The notes beneath the pieces were generated by a model that worked only from the letters and a program-made list of their open reading frames with translations, did not search any database and was not told the origin of the DNA. This document shows positions 26,308-34,725 of a stretch of DNA of 54,047 nt, one piece after another. The DNA is from UBA3774 sp045600025 (lineage in GTDB: Bacteria > Bacillota > Clostridia > Lachnospirales > Lachnospiraceae). Both the position numbers and the translations under genes were made by a program. The DNA is taken from positions 1-54,047 of the forward strand of contig JAZRXC010000008.1 in NCBI GenBank assembly GCA_045600025.1, read 5' to 3'. Position 1 is the first letter of the stretch; the number at the start of each line of letters is the position of its first letter.

Positions 26308-28572
26308 TTATAATAGATTCCTCTGAATCTTGCCGTTAGTCGTCTTGGGAAGACTGTCCTTAAACACTATGATTCTGGGATATTTATATGGTGCTGTATG
26401 CTTCTTTACATATTCCTTGATTTCTTCTTCAAGAGCATCGGAAGGAGTAGTGCCTTCTACCAGGACTATGCTGGCCTTGACCACCTGTCCTCTGATTTCA
26501 TCAGGAACTGCGGATACACCGCATTCAAGCACATAAGGCAGTTCCATTATAACACTCTCGATTTCGAAAGGTCCGACTCGGTATCCGGATGTCTTAATTA
26601 CATCATCTATACGTCCGACATACCACAGGAAACCATCTTCATCTCTCCAAGCCAAATCGCCCGTGTGATAATAACCATCATGCCATACTTCTTTTGTAGC
26701 CGCTTCATCCTTGTAATAGCCGAGGAAAAGTCCGCAAGGAATCTGCTCATCTGTTTTAATAACAATCTCACCGGGCTCGCCGATAGGTGTTTCATTGCCG
26801 TTGGCATCTAACACATGGATATCGTATAAAGGACTTGTCTTACCCATGGAACCAAGCTTATGAGCATTACCCATCAAATTGGCAACAGCCAAAGTAAGCT
26901 CCGTCTGACCGAAGCCTTCCATGATACGCAGTCCCGTCTCTTTTTTGAATATCTTGTATACCTCAGGATTGAGAGCCTCTCCTGCCGTAGTCATATGGCG
27001 AATGGATGACAGATCATACTGAGAAAGATCCTGTCTGATCATCATGCGCAGTATGGTCGGCGGGGCGCAAAATGTAGTAATGTTGTATTTTTTGAACATA
27101 GGCAGGATTCGTTCTGCCTTGAATCTGTCAAAGTCATAGGTAAAGACAGCGCCTTCGCACAGCCACTGTCCGTAGAGCTTGCCCCACAGAGCCTTGCCCC
27201 AACCTGTATCAGATATGGTGAAATGCAACCCGTCACTTGATACGCCGTGCCAGTACTTTGCAGTAATGTAATGGCCGAGCGGATACTTGTGCGAATGAAC
27301 TGCAATCTTAGGATAACCTGTAGTACCTGATGTAAAGAACATAAGCATCGGATCGTCACCGCAGGCAGTGTTCTCATCTCTGTAGAAATGAGATGAATAC
27401 ATGCTGAACTCTTCATCAAAACAATGCCAGCCGTCTCTCTTTTCACCGACCAGTATCTTAATATCAACCGGCACACTGCAATCAGCCTCTTCGACATGCG
27501 CGGCATTTTCGCCGTGGTCTGCTACTATAATGGCCTTCACATCCGCTGCCTTGAATCTGTATTCTATGTCATGCGCTCTCAGCTGGTCAGTCGCAGGTAT
27601 CGCAACAGCGCCAAGCTTGTGTAAGCCCAGAATTGATATCCAGAACTGATATCTTCTCCTGAGCATGAGCATAACCTTGTCGCCCTTCTTTATTCCGAGC
27701 GCCTTGAAGTAATTAGCTGCCTGCGCAGACAATTTCTTCATGTCTCTGAATGTAAATTCTTTTTCATTCTCATTCTCATCAAGCCAGAGCATAGCGCGGT
27801 TATTCGGATGTCTTCTGCCTATCTCATCTACGATATCAAATGCGAAATTGAAGGTATCTTCATTCTTGAATTTGATGGACTTTAGCTCACCGCTCTCGCC
27901 TTCCTGCGTCTCTATGAATTTAGAGCAGACCAGCTCCCTTTTAGGAGCGTCTTTTGAAAGCAGGGTGTTCCTGATAATCTCTTCCTTTTCGTCTTCACCC
28001 GGAAGTACTACTGCAACAAATATGCAGTCTCTTCCATCCACTGCTATCATGCCGTGAGGTGATGAACTGTTGTAGTAGATGCTGTCGCCCTCATTAAGGT
28101 AATCAATATGATCGCCTATCTGAACCTTGAGCCTACCGGACAGTACGATATCAAACTCCTGGCCTGAGTGTGTTACTGTATGGATTGGTTTATCCTGAAG
28201 TTCAGGACTGTATTCATATTTTACATAGTAGGGCTCTGCAATCTTCTTGCGGAACATAGGAGCAAGGTTTTGAATCTCTATGCCGACTTCCTTTGCCGTC
28301 TGCTGTCCTTGTCCCTTACGAGTAATGGTATATGAGGAAAGGTGCGCACTGCGTCCTTCAAGGATATCGCTGATACCGATACCGAATACTAAAGAACACT
28401 TATGTATGAATGTGAACGGGAAATCCTTTTCACCATTTTCAAAGCTGATATACTCCTCGGTGCTTACTTCCGTCTTCTGAGCCATCTCTGCAGGCGAAAA
28501 GCCCGAGATTTCTCTCATCTCTCTAATACGCTGTGCAACTTCTAACAATTTATCAGTATCTACTGTATTCAT
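26308..28572 (-). CDS. XRE-cupin-acyl-CoA synthetase triple fusion, copy 1
   Basis: 754 residues with the same order as the next gene: XRE (about 13-70, IREMREISGFSPAEMAQKTE), cupin (about 125-195, VQIGDHIDYLNEGDSIYYNS, PHGMIA) and synthetase (about 220-754; FFTSGTTGYPKIAVHSHKYP, GFGQTELTLA, YYHTGDLAW, PKTTNGKIQRNLL). AGGGCTAAAAC precedes ATG. It is the first large gene after the leader ORF and attenuator at 28601-28770, and 19 nt separate it from copy 2. It probably activates or releases branched-chain acids, and its DNA-binding domain may regulate its own operon. The autoregulation is inference. Confidence 0.9.
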   Translation of the reverse strand: MNTVDTDKLLEVAQRIREMREISGFSPAEMAQKTEVSTEEYISFENGEKDFPFTFIHKCSLVFGIGISDILEGRSAHLSSYTITRKGQGQQTAKEVGIEIQNLAPMFRKKIAEPYYVKYEYSPELQDKPIHTVTHSGQEFDIVLSGRLKVQIGDHIDYLNEGDSIYYNSSSPHGMIAVDGRDCIFVAVVLPGEDEKEEIIRNTLLSKDAPKRELVCSKFIETQEGESGELKSIKFKNEDTFNFAFDIVDEIGRRHPNNRAMLWLDENENEKEFTFRDMKKLSAQAANYFKALGIKKGDKVMLMLRRRYQFWISILGLHKLGAVAIPATDQLRAHDIEYRFKAADVKAIIVADHGENAAHVEEADCSVPVDIKILVGEKRDGWHCFDEEFSMYSSHFYRDENTACGDDPMLMFFTSGTTGYPKIAVHSHKYPLGHYITAKYWHGVSSDGLHFTISDTGWGKALWGKLYGQWLCEGAVFTYDFDRFKAERILPMFKKYNITTFCAPPTILRMMIRQDLSQYDLSSIRHMTTAGEALNPEVYKIFKKETGLRIMEGFGQTELTLAVANLMGNAHKLGSMGKTSPLYDIHVLDANGNETPIGEPGEIVIKTDEQIPCGLFLGYYKDEAATKEVWHDGYYHTGDLAWRDEDGFLWYVGRIDDVIKTSGYRVGPFEIESVIMELPYVLECGVSAVPDEIRGQVVKASIVLVEGTTPSDALEEEIKEYVKKHTAPYKYPRIIVFKDSLPKTTNGKIQRNLL

Positions 28573-28600
28573 GTTTTAGCCCTACGCTTTAATATTATAT

Positions 28601-28634
28601 AAAAAACGGAAATCACTCTTTCGTAATCTCCGTT
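28601..28634 (-). terminator. Attenuator terminator in the leader of the 2-oxoacid oxidation operon
   Basis: On the minus strand AACGGAGATTAC pairs with GTGATTTCCGTT (12 bp with two G-U pairs), followed by TTTTTT. It lies between the leader ORF stop (28666) and the first enzyme gene (28572). The 3' arm sequence, 10 nt at 28607-28616, occurs identically at 28685-28694 inside the leader ORF. The 5' arm can therefore pair with either copy. Confidence 0.85.
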
Positions 28635-28665
28635 CTATAGCTCTATGCCCTGTATACCTAATTCT

Positions 28666-28770
28666 TTATGAATTCTGTACTTTGCGGAAATCACGAACCA
28701 ATCCAGCCTCAATAATAAGGCTGACAATAATCACGAGATATATCACCACAACATTAACTATTGAATTCAT
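28666..28770 (-). CDS. Leader peptide rich in Ile/Val/Leu (34 aa), candidate attenuation peptide
   Basis: ATG at 28770 follows a good site (TTGGAGATTATT). The product reads MNSIVNVVVIYLVIIVSLII then EAGLVRDFRKVQNS. About 17 of 34 residues are Ile, Val or Leu, concentrated in codons 4-25, which resembles the ilv-type leader peptides of enteric bacteria. Codons 26-30 (R-D-F-R) contain the sequence that can form an antiterminator with 28622-28632. The alternative is a small single-pass membrane peptide made in its own right, since the hydrophobic stretch is also long enough to cross a membrane. Confidence 0.7.
   Translation of the reverse strand: MNSIVNVVVIYLVIIVSLIIEAGLVRDFRKVQNS
28685..28695 (-). 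promoter_or_regulatory. Antiterminator arm inside the leader ORF
   Basis: CGTGATTTCCG on the minus strand can form 11 pairs (two G-U) with CGGAGATTACG at 28622-28632, which is the 5' arm of the terminator. The two pairings exclude each other. Confidence 0.65.
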
Positions 28771-28798
28771 AATAATCTCCAAAACCGCTAATAGAAAT

Positions 28799-28827
28799 AT
28801 TTTACTACTCATCTATCAGTAGGTCAA
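28799..28827 (-). promoter_or_regulatory. Sigma-A promoter of the leader ORF and oxidation operon
   Basis: TTGACC (28822-28827), a spacer of exactly 17 nt and TAAAAT (28799-28804). The predicted start is about 20-25 nt before the leader ATG. Confidence 0.8.
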
Positions 28828-28855
28828 TCTTTATTTGTCGGAAAATATAACGTAT

Positions 28856-29671
28856 TTACAACTCTGTTTTTTTGCAAAACAGAACAAATCTCGCCTTGTC
28901 ATCTCTCTCCGAGCAGGTATAAAGTGAAACTGTATCATATGAGGAATTCATTTCCACTCCGGTATCAATAAGTGAGTCGGCCATCTTGTCGGCTATGAAC
29001 TTAGCATATTCGGTTTCATCGCCATTGAATTTCTGCGGTAGATTCTTTATACCCTCATCATAGCAAGCCGCATAGGGTTCGAGTAAATAATTCCCGGCAG
29101 GTGTATAAAGGATGAAATACGGGTGTTCCTTGTAATAGTCAATCGAATCATACTCTTCAACAAGGCAGAACATATCTCCGGCTTTTATATGATGCCCGTA
29201 TATTACCGTGTTGAAATCTGAAAAATCAGGTGAATTTGTATAATCGATAAACAGTGTACCGAATCTGTGATATTCGCCGTTAAGAAGCGTACGCAAATAC
29301 TGTCCGTTATCTACGCCTTGCGCTATCGGATAGTTGATAATGGTTCCCGGTAGTTCGATCCAGCCTACTACATCCTTATTCAGTTCCCACAGCGATTCAA
29401 AATCTATTTCCTTTTGAGGTATCGCTTCTGTAGTTGGTTCTGTGGGCTCTGTCGGCACATTCGCTGCGGTACTTTCCTGCGTAGCGGCAGTAGTGCTCTC
29501 TGTTTCTTTTATTACATCGGAGATTTCCGACATGTAATCACGCGCACCTGCATCTTCTTTCAGCTGTTTTACTACACGATAGCCACTGTATCCGGCAACT
29601 CCGATAAGTACCACCATTAAAAATGTGAGTAATATATTTACCGTTCTGTTTTTTCTTTTTCTGCTTCTCAT
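28856..29671 (-). CDS. srtB: Class B sortase
   Basis: 271 residues: a basic N-terminus and one membrane anchor (about 10-30), a Thr/Glu/Pro-rich stalk (50-88) and the sortase domain (about 92-271). The catalytic His is in IYGHHIK (His160), Cys253 in LYTCSE and Arg261 in ARFVLF. Sortase B enzymes of clostridia can use PxTG-type signals, which fits the TPQTG motif of the surface protein at 1850-3778. The ATG overlaps the pdxY stop (ATGA). Confidence 0.93.
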   Translation of the reverse strand: MRSRKRKNRTVNILLTFLMVVLIGVAGYSGYRVVKQLKEDAGARDYMSEISDVIKETESTTAATQESTAANVPTEPTEPTTEAIPQKEIDFESLWELNKDVVGWIELPGTIINYPIAQGVDNGQYLRTLLNGEYHRFGTLFIDYTNSPDFSDFNTVIYGHHIKAGDMFCLVEEYDSIDYYKEHPYFILYTPAGNYLLEPYAACYDEGIKNLPQKFNGDETEYAKFIADKMADSLIDTGVEMNSSYDTVSLYTCSERDDKARFVLFCKKTEL

Positions 29672-30498
29672 TTTTCAATCATCCTCTTTAAGTCGCATAA
29701 ACGCGGCTCAAATTCGGCGCCGTACTTGTGTCCGCCGGTTTTTACGGTGTCCTCAAGACACGCAACTGTATAATCGCCGGCAATAGCTGCCGATTCATAT
29801 GCGCTGCATCCTGAAAGAAGTGCACCGGCAAATGCCGCCGTATATATGTCACCCGTGCCGTGACGGTTTTCATTTATCAGTTTATGTTTATAGTATCTGT
29901 CCCGGCCATTTTCACGTACTGCTATTCCGGTTGACTCATTATCATAGCTGACGCCTGTGAGAATTATGCTGCCCTTACAGATTTTTGAAAGTCCGTCCAG
30001 CAATTCGGAAATGTATGTCTCATCGTAATCATCACGATACTCTGTTCCTGTCAGGAAGGCTGCCTCGGTAATATTCGGAAGTATATAGTCGGCTTTTGCT
30101 ACGAGCTTATTCATAGCTTTTGCATAATTCATATCAAATGCCGGATACAGCTTACCATGGTCTGCCATAGCAGGGTCAATAATAACCGTTCCTTCGGGTA
30201 CTATCAGCTTATCAATTATATCGGCAACTGTGTCTATCTCATCTTCATTCCCGAGATAGCCCGTGCAGATTGCATCAAATGTAATACCCTCTTTCTGCCA
30301 ATGTGCCGAAATGCCGGGGAGATCCTCAGCAAGATCTCGAACGGTAAAGCCTGAAAAACCTGCAGTATGTGTTGAAAGAACCGCCGTAGGCAATATTACT
30401 GTTTCGTGTCCGCATGCGGAAAGTATCGGCAGCGCCACGGTAAGTGAGCACTGTCCAAAACATGAAATGTCTTGTACTGTCAAAATTCTCCTATACAT
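29668..30498 (-). CDS. pdxY: Pyridoxal/pyridoxamine kinase
   Basis: 276 residues from ATG at 30498, preceded by GAGGAG; an in-frame GTG two codons earlier touches the binding site. It is a ribokinase-fold kinase that makes pyridoxal phosphate. Visible motifs are VQDISCFGQCSL at the N-terminus, DPAMADHGKLY, and NRHGTGDIYTAAFAGALLSG with the catalytic Asp. It lies between engB and the sortase gene with 2-4 nt overlaps or gaps. Confidence 0.9.
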   Translation of the reverse strand: MYRRILTVQDISCFGQCSLTVALPILSACGHETVILPTAVLSTHTAGFSGFTVRDLAEDLPGISAHWQKEGITFDAICTGYLGNEDEIDTVADIIDKLIVPEGTVIIDPAMADHGKLYPAFDMNYAKAMNKLVAKADYILPNITEAAFLTGTEYRDDYDETYISELLDGLSKICKGSIILTGVSYDNESTGIAVRENGRDRYYKHKLINENRHGTGDIYTAAFAGALLSGCSAYESAAIAGDYTVACLEDTVKTGGHKYGAEFEPRLCDLKRMIEK

Positions 30499-30500
30499 AT

Positions 30501-31076
30501 TCACTCCTCAAAAAGTGTATATATTTCTTCAAGACCTGCTTTTGTCTCAGATGAAAAAGGAATAATGCGAACGTTTTCAGATAATTGCAGTGTCTCTCGT
30601 ATCAATTTTAACTGCTTGTCTTTTTGACTGCGATTAATTTTATCAAGTTTTGTCGCAATTACAATAGGATCAAATCCTCTTGATATCATCCACTTATACA
30701 TAGCAATATCATTTGCCCCGGGAGCGTGTCTTATGTCCACAAGCAAAAATACTTTTTTCAGCATATCTGATACTTCAAGATATTTATCTATCAGTTTGCT
30801 CCAGCCTTCTTTGCTTTCCTTAGAGGTCTTGGCATATCCGTATCCGGGCAAATCAACAAGATACAGCTCGTCGTTTATATTATAGTAATTAATAGTCTGA
30901 GTCTTGCCGGGAGTTGCCGAAGTGCGGGCATAATTCTTGCGATTCATGACAGCATTAATAAGAGAGCTCTTTCCTACATTGCTCTTTCCCGCAAAAGCGT
31001 ATTCAGGCTTGTCGTTTTTCGGAAGGCGGCTGGTAATTCCGGCTACCGTCTCCAGGTTAACACTCTTAATAATCAT
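30501..31076 (-). CDS. engB: Ribosome biogenesis GTPase EngB/YsxC
   Basis: 191 residues. The GTPase motifs are G1 GKSNVGKSSL, G2 region ARTSATPGKTQTINYY, G3 DLPGYGYA and G4 ATKLDK. It acts in late assembly of the large ribosomal subunit. It overlaps lon by 4 nt, a gene order (clpX-lon-engB) conserved in Firmicutes. Confidence 0.96.
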   Translation of the reverse strand: MIIKSVNLETVAGITSRLPKNDKPEYAFAGKSNVGKSSLINAVMNRKNYARTSATPGKTQTINYYNINDELYLVDLPGYGYAKTSKESKEGWSKLIDKYLEVSDMLKKVFLLVDIRHAPGANDIAMYKWMISRGFDPIVIATKLDKINRSQKDKQLKLIRETLQLSENVRIIPFSSETKAGLEEIYTLFEE

Positions 31077-33379
31077 TCCTGCTCCGTAAATGCAATCTTA
31101 ATTACTTCTTTCATCTGAGATACATACCTGATATCAAGTCCGCTGGTAATTTCCTCGGATAATTCCAATATGTCGGGGCGATTCTTTTTTGGCACAAGTA
31201 TCAGTTTTAAATCAGCCATCTTGGCCGCCAGAAGTTTTTCCTTAAGTCCGCCCACAGGAAGGATGCGACCGCGCAGGGTAATCTCTCCGGTCATGGCCAT
31301 ATCTGCACGGATGCTGCGTCCGGTAATTGCCGAAAGCATAGCTGTTGCCATCGTAATACCTGCAGAGGGTCCGTCTTTAGGCACTGCACCTTCGGGAATG
31401 TGCAGATGCATATCATGCTTATCAAAGAAATCTGCGGCAATTCCTTCCGCTTCGCTTATTGAACGAATGAACGTAAGTCCTGCCTGAGCAGACTCCTTCA
31501 TAACATCACCAAGTTTACCGGTCAGCTGAAGCTTGCCGTCACCCGGCATGATATTAACTTCTATTTCGAGAGTATCTCCGCCTACGCTTGTCCACGCAAG
31601 CCCTCTCGCAACACCAATCTGCGGCAGTTTATCTGCCATATCAAATAACACTTTTTCTTTACCGAGATATTTGACCAGGTTCTTTTCTGTTACTTTTATC
31701 GAACGTGATTTTTTCTCTAATATCTCTCTGGCAGCCTTACGGCAGATATCTCCTATGCGCCTTTCAAGATTGCGCACGCCTGCCTCACGGGTATAATTAT
31801 GTATAATCTTTTTAAGTGCTTCCGGCGCAAATGTGATCTGCTTTTGTGTAAGACCGTTCTTTTTGCGCTGCTTTTCCACAAGATAATCTTCGGCTATATG
31901 GAATTTCTCATTTTCCGTATAGCTTGTTACTTCGATTATCTCCATACGATCGAGAAGCGGACGCGGAATCGTCTCCGTAGTATTTGCCGTCGCAATAAAC
32001 ATTACGTGGGATAGATCAATCGGTATCTCTACGTAATGGTCTGCGAACTTAACATTCTGTTCGCCGTCAAGTACCTCAAGTAAAGCTGAGGATGTATCTC
32101 CCTTATAATCCGTGCTTACCTTGTCAATCTCATCAAGAAGCATGAGCGGATTGCATACGCCTGCCTGTCTGAGGCCATTGGCTATGCAGCCGGGCATTGC
32201 GCCGATATAAGTGCGCCTATGTCCGCGTATCTCAGCCTCATCATGAACTCCGCCGAGAGAAACTCTCACATATTTCTTATCAAGCGCTCTTGCAACAGAA
32301 CGGGCTATGGAAGTCTTACCAGTTCCGGGCGGGCCTACAAGGCAGAGAATCGTGCCTCCGGATTCACCCGTAAATGTACGCACGGCAAGATGCTCCAGTA
32401 TGCGCTCTTTAATCTTTTCCATTCCGTAATGGTCTTCATTTAATATCTGCTCTGCAAGGGCGATATCAAATCTGTCTTTGGATTGCTTGTTCCACGGCAG
32501 ATCAAGAAGTGTTTCAATATATGTACGAGATACGGTACCCTCCTGACTACCGGAAGGCATTGCCGCAAATCTGTTAATCTCTTTTTCTATTCTGGTTTTG
32601 ACTTCCTTGGAGGCCTTAAGTTTTTTTAATGCCGCGCGGAAATTGTCAGCATCCGAAAGTTCATCTTCGCCAAGTTCGGTTCTGATTACTTTCATTTGCT
32701 CGCGCAATACGTATTCTCTTTGATTTCCGTCGAGTTTGGCTTTTACTTTTTCACCGAGTTCCGCCTGCACTGCAAGTAACGCAATCTCATGATTAATAAA
32801 CGTAAGTAGTATGATAAACTGTGTGCGCAGAGAATCGCAGTTTAGTATATCCTGCTTGACAGTAACAGGGAGAGGAATCCTTGTATATGCCTGCGGAATA
32901 AGCTCGGTGAGCTTTGTGGTAGTGGTAAACTGCTCGTAAGCATTTTCAGCAAATTCGCGATTATAATGGGCGTACTTGCCTGCGACTTCCTTGAAGGTCC
33001 TTACCATAGCCTCCTCTTCGAGGTTGTCGTATAAATCTACTACAAAAGGACGTTCCTCGACATCCGCCATGATGCAGGGAGTAGTCTGGGTAAATGAAAC
33101 CAGCTCGGCGCGTCTGCCGCCCTCGACCAAAACACGCATAAGTCCGTCCGGAAGCTTAATCATCTGTTTAACAAATGCGATAGTTCCGAATCGTTCTACT
33201 TTATCGGTAGTGTCAATAGTATCCTCTGCGGGATCTTTCTGGCATACCAAAAATACCTTTGAATCGTGTCTCGCAGCATAAGAAGCCGCACACTCGGATA
33301 CCTGCCTTTTCACATCAAATGAAATCAGCATTCCGGGCATAACGACTAAATCTCTGAGTGTAATTACCGGTAAATTCAT
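31073..33379 (-). CDS. lon: ATP-dependent protease Lon
   Basis: 768 residues from ATG at 33379, which has GGAG six bases upstream; an ATG four codons earlier has no site. It contains the LAN substrate domain (about 5-200), AAA+ ATPase (GPPGTGKTSIARSVARAL; Walker B LMLLDEIDK) and C-terminal protease with the catalytic Ser in PKDGPSAGITMATAM and Lys in LPVGGLKEKLLAAK. It degrades misfolded and regulatory proteins. Confidence 0.97.
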   Translation of the reverse strand: MNLPVITLRDLVVMPGMLISFDVKRQVSECAASYAARHDSKVFLVCQKDPAEDTIDTTDKVERFGTIAFVKQMIKLPDGLMRVLVEGGRRAELVSFTQTTPCIMADVEERPFVVDLYDNLEEEAMVRTFKEVAGKYAHYNREFAENAYEQFTTTTKLTELIPQAYTRIPLPVTVKQDILNCDSLRTQFIILLTFINHEIALLAVQAELGEKVKAKLDGNQREYVLREQMKVIRTELGEDELSDADNFRAALKKLKASKEVKTRIEKEINRFAAMPSGSQEGTVSRTYIETLLDLPWNKQSKDRFDIALAEQILNEDHYGMEKIKERILEHLAVRTFTGESGGTILCLVGPPGTGKTSIARSVARALDKKYVRVSLGGVHDEAEIRGHRRTYIGAMPGCIANGLRQAGVCNPLMLLDEIDKVSTDYKGDTSSALLEVLDGEQNVKFADHYVEIPIDLSHVMFIATANTTETIPRPLLDRMEIIEVTSYTENEKFHIAEDYLVEKQRKKNGLTQKQITFAPEALKKIIHNYTREAGVRNLERRIGDICRKAAREILEKKSRSIKVTEKNLVKYLGKEKVLFDMADKLPQIGVARGLAWTSVGGDTLEIEVNIMPGDGKLQLTGKLGDVMKESAQAGLTFIRSISEAEGIAADFFDKHDMHLHIPEGAVPKDGPSAGITMATAMLSAITGRSIRADMAMTGEITLRGRILPVGGLKEKLLAAKMADLKLILVPKKNRPDILELSEEITSGLDIRYVSQMKEVIKIAFTEQE

Positions 33380-33398
33380 ATGTGTCTCCATAGTTACT

Positions 33399-33428
33399 AA
33401 AACCGCTGCAATATCCGGCAGCGGTTTT
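33399..33428 (-). terminator. Hairpin between clpX and lon
   Basis: Perfect arms AAAACCGCTGC and GCAGCGGTTTT around an 8-nt loop lie 12 nt after the clpX stop and about 20 nt before the lon start. The T run is short (TTTT), so it is probably a partial terminator or an RNA-processing/stability element. Confidence 0.6.
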
Positions 33429-33440
33429 AAAGGCTGTTTA

Positions 33441-34721
33441 TCAGGCGGGATTGGATTCGGTCTTGGCCTTTGCCTTGTGCCGTCTCTTTAATACATCGGG
33501 AGATGCATTACCTTTTATAACATCTGCCGTTACTATACATTCGCTCGCATCTTCATCGGATGGAATCTCATACATAACATCCGTAAGTGCACGCTCCAGG
33601 ATAGAACGTAGGCCTCTGGCTCCTGTCTTCCTGTCAAAGGCTTCTTTTGCTATTTGTGTTATCGCTTCTTCATCAAATGAAAGCTTTACGCTGTCCATCT
33701 CGAAGATACGACAGTATTGCTTAATGAGCGCATTCTTCGGTTCAGTCAGTATGCGCTCAAGTGCCTTTACATCGAGCATATCAAGCGTCACTACTACCGG
33801 AAGTCTGCCTACAAGCTCGGGAATAATGCCGTACTTCACAAGGTCTTGAGCCTCAACTTTTCTGAGGGTCTCTCCCACGTCAGCATTTTTAATGTCATGA
33901 ACCTCGGCATTGAATCCTATTGAATTGCCTCCGAGTCTTGACTCTATCATCTTATCAAGTCCGTCAAATGCGCCGCCGCAAATGAAGAGAATATCTGTGG
34001 TGTTGATATGATACATCTCTTGCTGGGGATGTTTTCTGCCGCCCTGCATAGGTACGCTCGCGTCAGTTCCCTCAATGATCTTGAGAAGTGCCTGCTGTAC
34101 ACCTTCGCCGGATACATCTCTGGTAATTGAAACATTTTCGCTCTTTTTGGTTATCTTATCTATTTCATCAATATAGATAATACCATGTTCTGCTGCTTCT
34201 ATATCATAGTCCGCAGCCTGAATGAGCTTGAGTAAAATGTTCTCGACATCCTCTCCTACATAACCAGCCTCTGTAAGAGTTGTCGCATCGGCAATTGCAA
34301 AAGGAACGTTCAGGAACTTGGCTATAGTCTGTGCAAGATATGTCTTGCCGCTGCCGGTAGGTCCGAGCATTAAGATGTTACTCTTCTGAAGATCAACATC
34401 CTCTTCAGCCTTATCGGCATTTATACGCTTATAATGATTATAAACCGCAACAGATAAAACTTTTTTTGCATCTTCCTGTCCGATTACATAATCATCAAGG
34501 AAAGCTTTAATTTCCTTGGGCTTGTTTTTCTTGGCGTTAACGGTTTTGCGACCGGCTTTGTTACGGTATCTGACATCAGTATCAAGAAAATCCATGCAAA
34601 GCTCTATGCACTCATCACAAATAAAAACATCTTCTCTCTGAGGACTCTTTATGAGGCTTGCTGCTGCGTATTGTGATTTTCCGCAGAATGAACATCTGCA
34701 GTGGTCTTTTATCTGTGCCAT
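33441..34721 (-). CDS. clpX: ClpX ATPase subunit of Clp protease
   Basis: 426 residues. The N-terminal zinc-binding domain has CRCSFCG and FICDECIELC. The AAA+ core has GPTGSGKTYLAQTIA, IIYIDEIDKI and the GYVGEDVE pore-loop region; the ClpP-contacting IGF-type loop was not located with certainty. It unfolds tagged proteins for ClpP. It lies 4 nt downstream of clpP. Confidence 0.97.
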   Translation of the reverse strand: MAQIKDHCRCSFCGKSQYAAASLIKSPQREDVFICDECIELCMDFLDTDVRYRNKAGRKTVNAKKNKPKEIKAFLDDYVIGQEDAKKVLSVAVYNHYKRINADKAEEDVDLQKSNILMLGPTGSGKTYLAQTIAKFLNVPFAIADATTLTEAGYVGEDVENILLKLIQAADYDIEAAEHGIIYIDEIDKITKKSENVSITRDVSGEGVQQALLKIIEGTDASVPMQGGRKHPQQEMYHINTTDILFICGGAFDGLDKMIESRLGGNSIGFNAEVHDIKNADVGETLRKVEAQDLVKYGIIPELVGRLPVVVTLDMLDVKALERILTEPKNALIKQYCRIFEMDSVKLSFDEEAITQIAKEAFDRKTGARGLRSILERALTDVMYEIPSDEDASECIVTADVIKGNASPDVLKRRHKAKAKTESNPA

Positions 34722-34725
34722 ATAT

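Noticed and set aside
28573..28640. Own promoter for the first synthetase fusion
   Set aside because: A TATAAT occurs just after the terminator T run, but the -35 position reads GAAAGA; the promoter at 28799-28827 is far better. It remains a minor alternative.
28573..28855. T-box riboswitch in front of the branched-chain operon
   Set aside because: The T-box sequence and stem I features are not present; the leader ORF and repeat-based pairing explain the region better.
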